From the NCBI RefSeq assembly GCF_005771525.1, contig NZ_VAVZ01000018.1, positions 1-63,394 on the forward strand: DNA of 63,394 bases. The letters are read 5' to 3'. The translations under genes and the position numbers were made by a program. Below, piece by piece: positions 17,603 through 26,507 of this stretch. The notes beneath the pieces are model-generated. The model ran no database searches. It was given only the letters and a program-made list of their open reading frames with translations, and was not told where the DNA came from. How positions within the stretch are numbered: position 1 is the first letter of the stretch; every line of letters begins with the position of its first letter. Origin of the DNA: Nesterenkonia salmonea. GTDB taxonomy: Bacteria > Actinomycetota > Actinomycetes > Actinomycetales > Micrococcaceae.

Positions 17603-18832
17603 GTGAGCTCATCCCCACCCGCGCCCAGCCCGCGGAACACTCATCCGGGCAGCGTCACTGAAGTCTTTCTCGTATTCCTCCGTCTGGGGCTGACCAGTTT
17701 CGGAGGGCCGGTGGCTCACCTGGCCTACTTCCGCGAAGCACTCGTGGAACGTCGGCGGTGGGTCAGTGAGAAGGCCTATGCCGACCTCGTGGCACTGTGT
17801 CAGTTCCTACCCGGACCTGCCTCCAGCCAGGTCGGAATGGCCCTGGGTCTGCAGCGTGCTGGCTATCTGGGCATGTTCGCCGCATGGTTCGCCTTTACCC
17901 TGCCTTCAGTAGTACTGCTGGTGGCGTTCGCCTACGGGGTCGCGGGTGCCGGTGACCTGTCCGAGGCCGGGTGGGTTCACGGACTCAAGGCAGCTGCCGT
18001 CGCCGTGGTGGCCCACGCAGTTCTCGGCATGGCCAAGAATCTTACGCCCGACGCCCCGCGAGCCACCATCGCGGCCGTGGCCATGATCATTGTGCTGCTA
18101 CTGCCCAGCCCGTTCATCCTTGTCGCGGCCATCGTTGCTGCAGGACTGAGTGGTCTTCTGTGGCTGCGGCCTCCTACAGACGAATTCGCAGCAAGCGACG
18201 CTTTCACAGTCCGAGTCTCCAAGAAGTTCGCTGCCGTTTGCCTCGGCCTGTTTGCGGTGCTCCTGGCTGGACTGCCACTGCTGGTGGCAGCGACCGGAAA
18301 TGCCTACGCCTCTCTGGCTGATCTGTTCTACCGCGCCGGATCCCTGGTCTTCGGCGGAGGGCATGTGGTGCTGCCTCTGCTGCAGGCGGAGACTGTCAAT
18401 GCTGGCCTGGTTGAGGCCGACACCTTCCTCGCCGGCTATGGCGCAGCTCAAGCGGTTCCTGGGCCCCTGTTCACCTTTGCGGGTTTCCTCGGAGCATCCA
18501 CCATGGAAGGTCCCGGCGGGGTCACGGGTGCGGTGATCGCCACGCTGGCCATCTTCCTGCCCGCGGCCCTCCTGGTCCTGGCGGCCCTACCGTTTTGGGA
18601 GGCGCTGCGCAGCAACGCCCACGCCCGGCGAGCCCTTATGGGGGTCAACGCTGGTGTGGTGGGGATCCTTGCAGCTGCCCTCTACGACCCGGTATTCACC
18701 GCTGGGGTATTGGATGTTGGGCTGGGAGCATTGGTGCTCGCCGTCGGGTCTTTCGTGGCGCTGAACAGTTGGAAAGTGCCCGCCTGGGCGGTGGTGCTCG
18801 CAGCAGGAGTGCTGGGCTGGCTGGTTCTCTGA
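17603..18832 (+). CDS. chrA: Chromate efflux transporter ChrA
   Basis: A 409-aa long-chain ChrA of the CHR family, which exports chromate. Two homologous halves are visible: FLRLGLTSFGGPVAHLAYFREALVERRRWVSEKAYADLVALCQFLPGPASSQVG in the first, and FYRAGSLVFGGGHVVLPLLQAE with GYGAAQAVPGPLFTFAGFLGA in the second. The frame can open at TTG 17567, but that codon lies inside the promoter -35; GTG 17603, 7 nt after the -10, fits a leaderless mRNA. Regulation is probably by the divergent ArsR-fusion protein. Confidence 0.9.
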   Translation: MSSSPPAPSPRNTHPGSVTEVFLVFLRLGLTSFGGPVAHLAYFREALVERRRWVSEKAYADLVALCQFLPGPASSQVGMALGLQRAGYLGMFAAWFAFTLPSVVLLVAFAYGVAGAGDLSEAGWVHGLKAAAVAVVAHAVLGMAKNLTPDAPRATIAAVAMIIVLLLPSPFILVAAIVAAGLSGLLWLRPPTDEFAASDAFTVRVSKKFAAVCLGLFAVLLAGLPLLVAATGNAYASLADLFYRAGSLVFGGGHVVLPLLQAETVNAGLVEADTFLAGYGAAQAVPGPLFTFAGFLGASTMEGPGGVTGAVIATLAIFLPAALLVLAALPFWEALRSNAHARRALMGVNAGVVGILAAALYDPVFTAGVLDVGLGALVLAVGSFVALNSWKVPAWAVVLAAGVLGWLVL

Positions 18833-18883
18833 CCCCGCGCCGGTGCACTGTTCTGGTTCACGCCCTCGTTACCCTTGAGGACT

Positions 18884-19564
18884 ATGACCCAGCGCCGACG
18901 CCCTTCCCCTGCCGTGTATCGCCGCCGGCGTTTGGTGGCGGCCCTGCTGGCGGTTTTCTTCCTCGCGCTCGCGATTTGGGGCGCACGAGTCGCCTACGAG
19001 GCCTTCGCCACTGGCGATGAGCAGACCGAGTCCTCGGCGCAGACCGAACCTGAAGATGACAACGACGCCGCCCCCGCGCCAGCGGACGAACCCACCGATG
19101 AGCCCGATGAGGGTGATGCTGAAACCGATGACGACGGTGCCGAAGCATCTGAGGAGACAGTGGAGGAGGGCCACTGCGCTCCGGCCGATATTGAGGTCCG
19201 CGCTCGAACCAGTCATGAAGCATACGACGCCTCCACCGCACCCCTTTTGATCATGGAGATAGAGAACACCGGTGGTCAGGAGTGCACCCTTGACGTGGGC
19301 ACCACCGAGCAGGAGTTCAGAGTGTCCACGGGTGGTCGGGAGGTCTTCACAACTGCTCAGTGTGATCTTGAAGGAGAATCGCTGGAGGTGGAATTTGAAC
19401 CGGGACAGACCGAACGCGCTAATATGCTGTGGCCCCGCTCAGATTCTGCAGTGGACTGCTCTGAGCCGGCCGATCTCGCGACCGGTGATTATGAGCTCAC
19501 CGCCGCAGTCTCTGGGATCACCAGTCAGCCGTACACGTTCGAAATGACCGGGAGGTCGGAATGA
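18884..19564 (+). CDS. Membrane-anchored acidic protein of unknown function
   Basis: A 226-aa protein: basic N-terminus, one membrane helix (LVAALLAVFFLALAIWGARVA), a strongly acidic low-complexity linker of about 60 residues, then an extracytoplasmic beta-type domain from about residue 90 (CAPADIEVRARTSHEAYDAS, IENTGGQECTLDVGT, DYELTAAVSG). The four cysteines in the outer domain could form disulfides. This outline matches secreted immunoglobulin-like DUF4232-type domains, but I cannot assign it. TACCCT ends 8 nt before the ATG. Its stop overlaps the argA start (ATGA). Confidence 0.7.
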   Translation: MTQRRRPSPAVYRRRRLVAALLAVFFLALAIWGARVAYEAFATGDEQTESSAQTEPEDDNDAAPAPADEPTDEPDEGDAETDDDGAEASEETVEEGHCAPADIEVRARTSHEAYDASTAPLLIMEIENTGGQECTLDVGTTEQEFRVSTGGREVFTTAQCDLEGESLEVEFEPGQTERANMLWPRSDSAVDCSEPADLATGDYELTAAVSGITSQPYTFEMTGRSE

Positions 19565-20112
19565 GTCTAGATCCCAGAATGAGTGTCGATCACGGAGACT
19601 TCACCATTCGTCCGGCCAAAACCTCAGATGTGGCGCGCATTGTGAATATGGCCCAGCCGCTGGTGGAGAAGCGCGTGCTGGTGCCCAAGGAACGTGTCAC
19701 ATACTACGAGTCCATCCAAGAGTTTCTGATCGCCGAGGACCGCGGCGGGGATCTCATAGGGTTCGGCGCGCTGCATGTGATGTGGGAGGACCTGGCTGAA
19801 GTCCGCACCCTGGCGACCTTGGATTCATGGCGAGGGCTTGGCGTCGGATCCGCCCTGCTTCAACAGCTGTTGGCCAGGGCCCGTGTACTCGGGGTCTCGA
19901 GAGTGTTCTGTCTGACCTTCGAGGTTGACTTCTTCATCCGTCAGAACTTCCGCATCATGGCCGACCAAGCTCCCGTGGATCCGGAAGTTTACGTGGAGCT
20001 GCTGCGCTCACCCGATGAAGGTGTCGCGGAGTTCTTGGACCTTGCCAGGGTTAAACCCAATACGTTGGGCAATACTCGGATGATACTGGACTTGGACGCC
20101 AACCCCGCATAG
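19561..20112 (+). CDS. argA: Amino-acid N-acetyltransferase (N-acetylglutamate synthase)
   Basis: A 183-aa single-domain GNAT of the mycobacterial ArgA type, catalysing acetyl transfer from acetyl-CoA to glutamate (or glutamine), the first step of arginine synthesis. It carries FTIRPAKTSDVARIVNMAQPL, TYYESIQEFLIAED, GFGALHVMWEDLAEVRTLA, SWRGLGVGSALLQQLL (acetyl-CoA loop) and the characteristic end VAEFLDLARVKPNTLGNTRMIL. It lacks the amino-acid-kinase domain of E. coli ArgA. ATGA overlap with the upstream membrane protein gene implies coupling. Confidence 0.88.
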   Translation: MSLDPRMSVDHGDFTIRPAKTSDVARIVNMAQPLVEKRVLVPKERVTYYESIQEFLIAEDRGGDLIGFGALHVMWEDLAEVRTLATLDSWRGLGVGSALLQQLLARARVLGVSRVFCLTFEVDFFIRQNFRIMADQAPVDPEVYVELLRSPDEGVAEFLDLARVKPNTLGNTRMILDLDANPA

Positions 20113-20147
20113 GCATGTTCAGGTCAGGCGTGATCAGACCGGTGTGA

Positions 20148-21161
20148 TCAGACCACGGCGCTCAACGCCAGGGTCAGGACCGCAGCTCCGGTAGCCGTCA
20201 CTACTGGAGTGGCGACCCAGTACACGGCGATTCGGCGGAACTGCCGCCAATTCACTGTCGCGAAGCGCTGGTTGGACCCTGCTCCGATGATGGCACTGGC
20301 GGCCGTAAGTGAGGTCGACAGCGGTAGGGCAAGTCCCAGTGATCCCATAAAGAGAAGTCCCGAGGTCGCCGTCGTCGCTACCATGCCACGCAGTGGGTCA
20401 ATCGCTACCAGGCGGTGGGCCAGCACATGGCCGATCCGCCAACCCCCGTGCCAGGCACCTGCCCCGATCAGCACAGCGAACACCACATAGGCCGGGCCCA
20501 TCCACCCCACGGGATCGGCGATTCCTGCTGCCCCGAGCGCGACCAATAGGACGAACGCGAAACGTTGGCCCTGCTGAAGACCGGTGCCCAGCGAGGTGAC
20601 CCCAACGGAGACGGACTGCAGCCCCCTTGCGACCCGGTTCACGTCGTGGGGATCTTCACCGCGTGCGATCCGCACTGCAACGAACACTAAGACGTAGGCA
20701 AACCCGAACGCCACCAAGGGTGAAACCAGCAGAGTGAGCAGCGGCGTCATCCAGGGGAGGGACAAGATATCTTCGGTGCGGACATCACCAACGGTGACAG
20801 CGGCCAGGGTGCCGCCCAGCAGCGCTGCAAGCAACCCGTGCGTGATGGAGGTTGGCATCCCGCGGAAGTAGGTGAAAACGTTCCACGCGAGTATGGCGCT
20901 CAGCGAGGCGACCACCACGCTCAGGGCCAACTCCGGCTCCATGGAGGGAAACTCGAACCATGAGTAGAGGTAGAGGCCCATAGGCAGTGCCAGGAGCACA
21001 CCGAGGGCGTTGAATGCTGCCGCGACCCGCACTGCAATGCGCGGGGTGAGCGCACGGGTGCGTACCGGGATGGCGATTGAGTTGGGAACGTCATGGAGGC
21101 CGGCGACATAAAGCGTCGGCGCCATAATGACGCCGACAAGGCTCAGCAGCAGCAGCTCCAC
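20148..21161 (-). CDS. PiT-family inorganic phosphate transporter
   Basis: A 337-aa polytopic membrane protein of the PiT family (proton- or sodium-coupled phosphate uptake). The family signature normally reading GANDVANA appears as GLHDVPNSIA at residues 21-30, and the second repeat keeps GAGSNQRFATVNWRQFRRIAVYWVATP. Ten or so hydrophobic segments are evident. The GTG start is 3 nt after the DUF47 stop, so the two genes form one transcript. The His in place of Asn in the signature is unusual and could alter ion selectivity. The 35-bp gap to argA contains two copies of TGATCAGACC. Confidence 0.8.
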   Translation of the reverse strand: MELLLLSLVGVIMAPTLYVAGLHDVPNSIAIPVRTRALTPRIAVRVAAAFNALGVLLALPMGLYLYSWFEFPSMEPELALSVVVASLSAILAWNVFTYFRGMPTSITHGLLAALLGGTLAAVTVGDVRTEDILSLPWMTPLLTLLVSPLVAFGFAYVLVFVAVRIARGEDPHDVNRVARGLQSVSVGVTSLGTGLQQGQRFAFVLLVALGAAGIADPVGWMGPAYVVFAVLIGAGAWHGGWRIGHVLAHRLVAIDPLRGMVATTATSGLLFMGSLGLALPLSTSLTAASAIIGAGSNQRFATVNWRQFRRIAVYWVATPVVTATGAAVLTLALSAVV

Positions 21162-21164
21162 CTT

Positions 21165-21782
21165 CTATGATTCCCGGACGATGATCGATCCACAGATAGC
21201 GGCGACCTGCCTCATGGAGTGGACCGCGGCCAGGATCTGGTCAGCCAGCTGGGCCTGCTGTTGGGCGATGTTGGGTTGGAAAGCCGAGTCTGTGGAGGTG
21301 ACCCAGTCACGGTGGCGTCGGTTGGCTTGCTTGCTTAGCCGTTGCACCTGCACCCAATAGATCTCCAGGTGGTCGAAGTCGTCCAGCCTCCCCATTGCCT
21401 CGCCGGTCAGCTCAGCCTGGCGGGTGAGTGACTCCAGCATTTCGGCGGCTTCTTTGGGCAGTTCCAGGCTTTTGCGCCGCAGGATGAGGTCTCCGGCGGC
21501 GACCACATGTTCCATGGTGCGGTTGAGCTGCTGGGAGATGGCGAAGATGTCTTGACGCGGTAGAGGAGTTAGGAACACGCTGCGAATATGCGTCATCAGG
21601 TTGAAGTGAAGGTCCATGGCCCGACCTTCAAGGCCCAACAGCTCTTCGCGGTGAGAGGCGAGTTCTCCTGCGGGAGTGCCCAGGAGCTGGGCCAGCAGGC
21701 CTAGGCCAGAGCGCACTTCCCCCGTGATGTCGATCAGAAGTGTCGCTGACTGATGCTTGCGCTGACGGTTCAGAGCTTTCAT
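21165..21782 (-). CDS. DUF47 (PhoU-like) phosphate transport accessory protein
   Basis: A 205-aa all-helical protein of the DUF47/TIGR00153 group, which is usually encoded just before a PiT transporter, as here, and is thought to modulate it. Helical PhoU-like segments include LLIDITGEVRSGLGLLAQLL, HIRSVFLTPLPRQDIFAISQQLNRTMEHVVAAGDLI and the C-terminal MRQVAAICGS. No clear Shine-Dalgarno precedes the ATG. A long non-coding stretch with a structured element lies upstream. Confidence 0.82.
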   Translation of the reverse strand: MKALNRQRKHQSATLLIDITGEVRSGLGLLAQLLGTPAGELASHREELLGLEGRAMDLHFNLMTHIRSVFLTPLPRQDIFAISQQLNRTMEHVVAAGDLILRRKSLELPKEAAEMLESLTRQAELTGEAMGRLDDFDHLEIYWVQVQRLSKQANRRHRDWVTSTDSAFQPNIAQQQAQLADQILAAVHSMRQVAAICGSIIVRES

Positions 21783-22272
21783 GCTGTGCGGGCCCCTGGT
21801 GCGTGCGGTGATTCCTGCCGGTTGAGATGAACGACAGGTGTCCTACAAGTGGTGAGTGTATAGCCATTGAGTGAATAGCCGCGGGATAGATTATCGCAGA
21901 GCACCCCTGAACCGGGTATCAACCGTTCCAGCGGGCGCCGGACTCCGGCGTTGAGGCTATGAACGCGGAGCCTCTGCCCGGTGGGGAGAGAGGTGGGGCG
22001 GTGTCGGGCTGGGAACGCCTCACGGCGCGTGGCCGCTCGTAGCGGCTAAAGGTTGGAGCCCGGGGGTTACCTGCAGCCCGACACCTGTAGAACAGTCTGC
22101 CGTTGCACCCCGGACTGGGTCAAACTGTGACCGCGATGGTAGGCGTCAAGGTCCCGCGCTTTGTCGAGAACCCGGCCCCGCACTCCGCTTTACCCTGCGT
22201 TTTCTTCTTTACCTGCCGCGATAGCGCAGTGTAAATCCAGCAACGCTGGGTAAAACCTGGGCGAGGTGAACG
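21783..22272. other. 490-bp intergenic region with structured elements
   Basis: No credible gene. It contains the 86-nt multibranch element at 22000-22085. It also holds an inverted repeat TTTACCCTGCG (22189-22199) / CGCAGTGTAAA (22225-22235), 10 of 11 paired, and a CCAGC-AAC-GCTGG hairpin (22237-22249) about 24 nt past the ABC permease stop that may be that operon's terminator. The rest is plausible promoter region for DUF47/PiT. Confidence 0.6.
22000..22085. ncRNA. Candidate structured RNA or repeat element, four-way junction
   Basis: A perfect 12-bp closing stem (GGTGTCGGGCTG 22000-22011 with CAGCCCGACACC 22074-22085) encloses three hairpins: CGCC-TCAC-GGCG (22016-22027), GCCGCT-CGT-AGCGGC (22032-22046) and a weaker AGGT...ACCT (22050-22072). 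Either strand could be the transcript. It does not match any riboswitch, SRP, 6S, RNase P or tmRNA core I know. A dispersed palindromic repeat is the main alternative. Confidence 0.45.
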
Positions 22273-23598
22273 TCACTTGATGTAGGGAACGCCTTCAGCA
22301 GCAGGTGGGCGGACCCTGCCGACGAATCCGGCTACTGCGAAGATGGTGATCACGTACGGCAACATCAGCAACATCTCCGAGGGTACGGGCGTGCCGATGG
22401 TGGACAGCACCTGCCCCACGGAGCTGGAGAACCCGAAGAGCAGCGCGGCCAGCAGCGCGCCCTTCGGGTTCCATCGCCCGAGGATCATGGCCGCCAGAGC
22501 GATGAATCCCTGGCCTGCCGACATCTCCTGCCCGAACGCCAAGCCCTGACCGACGGTGAAGTAGGCGCCGCCCAGGCCGGCGATGCCACCGGCGAGGACA
22601 GTGTTGAAGATCCGGGTGCGTGCGACGTTGATGCCCACAGTGTCCGCAGCTTTGGGGTGCTCACCGACCGCGCGCATCCGCAGCCCCCAGCGGGACTTGA
22701 ACACCAGGATGTGCAGGGCGAACACAATGACGTACATCAGGTACACCAGGATGGTCTGGTTGAACAGCACCGGTCCGATGATGGGAATCTGGCTCAGTCC
22801 TGGGATCGGCAGCCGCGGCAGTTGCTGCCGGGCATTCCACATCTCAGAGTTCTGCGTCAGGACTGTGGAGTACAGGAAGCTGGTCAGGCCGATCACCAGC
22901 ACGTTGAGCACCACACCGACGATGATCTGATTCACGTGGTACTTCACCGCGAACCACACCAGGAGCCCACCGACAGCCGCCCCGGCGAAGGGGGCAGCCA
23001 GCAGACCGACATACGCGGAGGTGAAGAACGACGCCGCCACTGCAGCAAGGAACGCACCCGCGAGCAGCTGCCCTTCGATGGCGATGTTGATAATGCCTGA
23101 GCGCTCACCCACCAGGCCGCACATGGCGCCGAATATCAGGGGCACTGAGAGCATCAGTGCGCCGGCCAGTAGGGTCACGACCGGAATGAAGGCACCACGG
23201 CCTGCACCGGCGTAGATCAGGAACGCCAGAACAAAGAACAGCCCGAACAGCATGGGCAGCCAGACGCCGAGTTTGATGCGGCGTGCAGCGCAGTAGATGG
23301 CTAGTGCGGCTAGCCCCAATTGCAGCAGGCTGAGCACCAGTGCGCCGGCGAAGGACGGGATGTTCACCGCCGGCAGGGTCACAAAGTCGCTTGCCGTCGC
23401 GAGACGGAACTGGGTGACCGCCCCGGTGGGGCTCAGGAATGTGAAAGCGCTCAGCGAAAGCAGCGCCAACAGCGCGTAGGTGATGGGAAATTTCCACTTG
23501 ATCGGTTGCAGGCGGGATTCAGCTTCCTGGAGTGGCTGGGCCTGGACGGCGGTGGTCTCCACCTCAGTGGCCTGCTCGGGGGTGTGTTGGTCGCTCAT
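22273..23598 (-). CDS. ABC transporter permease (BMP-type nucleoside system)
   Basis: A 441-aa permease of the branched-chain/ribose superfamily, the second permease of a BMP-type nucleoside importer (compare NupQ/YufQ). Family landmarks are MCGLVGERSGIINIAIEGQLLAGAF and FKSRWGLRMRAVGEHPKAADTVGINV, typical of the coupling-loop region, amid about ten membrane helices. It carries an extra N-terminal cytoplasmic segment. Its start overlaps the stop of the preceding permease by 4 nt. Last gene of the operon; a hairpin at 22237-22249 lies just beyond. Confidence 0.88.
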   Translation of the reverse strand: MSDQHTPEQATEVETTAVQAQPLQEAESRLQPIKWKFPITYALLALLSLSAFTFLSPTGAVTQFRLATASDFVTLPAVNIPSFAGALVLSLLQLGLAALAIYCAARRIKLGVWLPMLFGLFFVLAFLIYAGAGRGAFIPVVTLLAGALMLSVPLIFGAMCGLVGERSGIINIAIEGQLLAGAFLAAVAASFFTSAYVGLLAAPFAGAAVGGLLVWFAVKYHVNQIIVGVVLNVLVIGLTSFLYSTVLTQNSEMWNARQQLPRLPIPGLSQIPIIGPVLFNQTILVYLMYVIVFALHILVFKSRWGLRMRAVGEHPKAADTVGINVARTRIFNTVLAGGIAGLGGAYFTVGQGLAFGQEMSAGQGFIALAAMILGRWNPKGALLAALLFGFSSSVGQVLSTIGTPVPSEMLLMLPYVITIFAVAGFVGRVRPPAAEGVPYIK

Positions 23599-24899
23599 TT
23601 GCTCACCTCCTGAGTAGGCGTGGGCTGTTCGGCAGCTTCTGCGGCCTGTTGATTCCGGAGGCGGCGTCGCCCTGTTGAGCGGGGTTTGCCGTCAGGGTTG
23701 GGCAGGAAGAAGATGGCGCGCACCAGGGGAGGGGCGGCGATCAGCAGTACGATCACCGACTGCAGGACGAGCACAATATCGATGGGAGTGCCGGTCTGGG
23801 CCTGCATGAGTACGCCACCGGCGCGTAACCCTCCGAAGAGGACGCCGGCGAGGAATGTACCCAGGGGTTTGGACCGGCCCAGCAACGCCACGGTAATGGC
23901 GTCGAAGCCGAGCGTTCCGGCAATGCCGGCCCCCAGCCTGTATTCCGTCCCGAGAAGGTGGGCGGCACCGCCGAGACCGCAGAGTCCGCCACCGATGATC
24001 AGGACTAAGGCGGTGGCCTTGGGAACATTGACGCCGGCGGTGCGTGCGGCTTCTGGGTTCTCGCCTATCGCGCGGAATTCGAAGCCGAGCGTGGAACGCT
24101 CCAGCAGCCACCAGACGAACACGGTGGCAGCGATGGCCAGCAGGATTCCGGCGTGGAGACGGAATCCGCCGCCCAGTAGGCCGAAGAGCCGGGCGGAGTC
24201 TTCCACCGGCGCGGAGATCGGTTGGTTGGACCCGGTCTGGACGAACCACTGCTGGCGCAGCAGCCAGGCGAGGAGGTACAGGGCGATGTTGTTGAGCATG
24301 ATCGTGACGATCACCTCATTGGCGCCGGTCTTTGCTTTGAGAACACCGGCGATCCCGCCCCAGATCGCGCCGCCGAGCGCGCCACCGACCAGTGCGAGCA
24401 GCAGGTGCGCACCCAGGGGGAGCTGGTAGGCGTAGCCGATGAAGGCCGCACACGTGGCACCGAGGATGATTTGGCCCTGGCCGCCGATGTTGAGCATCCC
24501 GGAGCGGAACCCGATGGCAATGCCCAACCCGGCCAGGATCAGTGGGACCGCGTTGACCAGTGTTTCGGTGATGGGCCGGATGGACCGTTCGGGGGTCGCG
24601 GCCTGCCAGTCGTAGACCGCGCCGCGGAACAGTGCGGAGTAGGCGTCTCGGATGACCTCAAAGCTGGTGAGGAAGAAGTCTCCGGGCTGAGCGAAGAAGT
24701 ACCCCATGGTGCTCTGCACCTGTGGGTTGGTGGCCAGGATCAGCAGAGCCCCGACCACTAGTGCGACCACCACCGATAGAAGGGTAATGACCCAGGAGGA
24801 TTGGGAGAGTTCCCGCACTGCGTAGTGCAGCCGTGATTCGGCCTCTTTCAGGGCACCGCCGGGCTCCGCGGGGTCGTTGTTTTTCTTCTCTGTGCTCAT
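23595..24899 (-). CDS. ABC transporter permease (BMP-type nucleoside system)
   Basis: A 434-aa permease, partner of the one downstream (compare NupP/YufP). Conserved parts include VPLILAGLGIAIGFRSGMLNIGGQGQIILGA and EFRAIGENPEAARTAGVNVPKA. N-terminal cytoplasmic tail of about 35 residues, then a first helix at WVITLLSVVVALVVGALLILA. The C-terminal tail is basic (KPRSTGRRRLRNQQ). Overlaps the ATPase stop and the next start by 4 nt each, so translation of the three genes is coupled. Confidence 0.88.
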   Translation of the reverse strand: MSTEKKNNDPAEPGGALKEAESRLHYAVRELSQSSWVITLLSVVVALVVGALLILATNPQVQSTMGYFFAQPGDFFLTSFEVIRDAYSALFRGAVYDWQAATPERSIRPITETLVNAVPLILAGLGIAIGFRSGMLNIGGQGQIILGATCAAFIGYAYQLPLGAHLLLALVGGALGGAIWGGIAGVLKAKTGANEVIVTIMLNNIALYLLAWLLRQQWFVQTGSNQPISAPVEDSARLFGLLGGGFRLHAGILLAIAATVFVWWLLERSTLGFEFRAIGENPEAARTAGVNVPKATALVLIIGGGLCGLGGAAHLLGTEYRLGAGIAGTLGFDAITVALLGRSKPLGTFLAGVLFGGLRAGGVLMQAQTGTPIDIVLVLQSVIVLLIAAPPLVRAIFFLPNPDGKPRSTGRRRLRNQQAAEAAEQPTPTQEVSK

Positions 24900-26464
24900 G
24901 CTTGGGCCCCCTCGTCTGCCCCACCGAGGATGGTGTGGTGGTCCTTGGCTTGGGCGTAGGCTTCCTCCACCGGGACGCCAGCCATCATGAGGCCAAGCAC
25001 GTCACGGTCGGTGTCACCGGGGACAATTCCGACGACGACGCCGCGGTACATCACCGCGATCCGGTCGGCCAGGTTGCTCACCTCGTCGAGTTCGGTGGAG
25101 ACGATCAGGCACGGGGTGCCTTTGTCGCGCTCTTCGATGATGGTGCGGTGGACGAATTCGATGGAGCCGACGTCGAGTCCGCGGGTGGGTTGGCTGGCGA
25201 GGAAGAACCTGATGTCTCGGCTCATCTCGCGGGCGAGCACAACTTTCTGCTGGTTGCCGCCGGAGAGCGTTGAGATGGGGTCATCGACGGTGCCGAGGCG
25301 GACATCGAACCGGGAGGTCTGTTCGACTGCGGCCTCGCGCATCACACTGGGCTTCATGGCGACGCCGTTGGAGTAGGGCTGCTGGTCGTACTGATCCAGA
25401 ACGAAGTTTTCGGTGATGGAGAAAGCGGGGATGACTCCATCGGTGGAGCGGTCTTCAGGGACGAACCCGATTCCCGCGTTGAGGCGGTCTTTGACACTCA
25501 TCCGGCGCAGGTTGGTGCCGTCCAGCGTGATGGTTCCGTCGACAGCCTCGCGCAAGCCCAGGATGGCTTCGGCGAGTTCGGTTTGGCCGTTGCCGTCGAC
25601 TCCGGCAACGCAGAGGATCTCGCCGCGGGCGATGTCTAGGCTGACATTGTCGAGGACCACTTTTCCGGCGCGGGAGACCACGGTGAGGTCTTGCACGGAG
25701 AAGCCGACGTCGCCTGGCTCGGCGGGGTCCTTCTGGGTGGTCAGGTTGACTTCGCGGCCGACCATCAGGCTGGCCAGTTCGGTCTCGGTGGAATCTGGGA
25801 GAGCCTCACCGACGATCTTGCCGCGCCGGATGACGGTGATCTTATCTGCGATTGCGCGCACTTCACGCAGCTTGTGCGTGATGAAGACGATCGAGGTCCC
25901 GGACTCTTTGAGCTGTCGCATAATGGCGATCAACTCGTCGGTCTCCTGTGGGGTGAGGACCGCTGTGGGCTCATCCAAGATAAGTACCCTCGCATCACGG
26001 GAGAGAGCCTTGATGATCTCCACCCGCTGCTGGGCGCCTACGGGGAGGTCTTCGATCATGGCGTCTGGGTCCACGTCGAACCCGAAACGGGCGGAGATCT
26101 CTTGGACCCTGCGTCGGGCTTCAGCGAAGTCGATGATCCCGGCTGTTTTGGTCGGTTCGTAGCCGAGCATCACCGATTCGGTGACGCTGAAGACCGGGAT
26201 CAGCATAAAGTGCTGGTGCACCATGCCGATCCCGGCCTCCACGGCGTCGCCAGGACCGTTGAAGGTCACGCGTTTGTCGTCGAGGAGGATTTCGCCCTCT
26301 TCAGGTGAGTACAGTCCGTAGATGGTGTTCATCAGGGTGGATTTGCCCGCCCCATTTTCACCGAGCAGGGCGTGTATCTCACCAGGCTGCACCGTCAGAT
26401 CGATCCGATCGTTAGCGGTGAAGGTGCCGAACCGTTTGGTGACACCCTTGAGTTGCAGCTTCAT
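24896..26464 (-). CDS. ABC transporter ATP-binding protein, double cassette (BMP-type nucleoside system)
   Basis: A 522-aa protein with two ATPase domains, as in sugar/nucleoside importers (compare NupO/YufO). First cassette: Walker A GENGAGKST, signature DLPVGAQQRVEI, Walker B LILDEPTAVL. Second: a degenerate Walker A (VAGVDGNGQTEL), LSGGNQQKVVLARE and FLASQPTRGLD, where the usual LIVAQPTRGLD Walker B is slightly altered. The second site is thus probably non-catalytic, common in this family. MKLQLKGVTKRF at 26464 was taken as start, with GAGGAG 10 nt upstream. Confidence 0.9.
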   Translation of the reverse strand: MKLQLKGVTKRFGTFTANDRIDLTVQPGEIHALLGENGAGKSTLMNTIYGLYSPEEGEILLDDKRVTFNGPGDAVEAGIGMVHQHFMLIPVFSVTESVMLGYEPTKTAGIIDFAEARRRVQEISARFGFDVDPDAMIEDLPVGAQQRVEIIKALSRDARVLILDEPTAVLTPQETDELIAIMRQLKESGTSIVFITHKLREVRAIADKITVIRRGKIVGEALPDSTETELASLMVGREVNLTTQKDPAEPGDVGFSVQDLTVVSRAGKVVLDNVSLDIARGEILCVAGVDGNGQTELAEAILGLREAVDGTITLDGTNLRRMSVKDRLNAGIGFVPEDRSTDGVIPAFSITENFVLDQYDQQPYSNGVAMKPSVMREAAVEQTSRFDVRLGTVDDPISTLSGGNQQKVVLAREMSRDIRFFLASQPTRGLDVGSIEFVHRTIIEERDKGTPCLIVSTELDEVSNLADRIAVMYRGVVVGIVPGDTDRDVLGLMMAGVPVEEAYAQAKDHHTILGGADEGAQA

Positions 26465-26507
26465 GCCACGTGTTCTCCTCAGACGTATCGCGCTGCGGTC
26501 AACGGTG

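Noticed and set aside
22000-22085. Assigning the structure to SRP RNA, 6S RNA, RNase P or a known riboswitch
   Set aside because: None of the diagnostic cores (for example GGAAGG-type SRP loop, CTGAGA of TPP, RNase P universal segments) is present on either strand.
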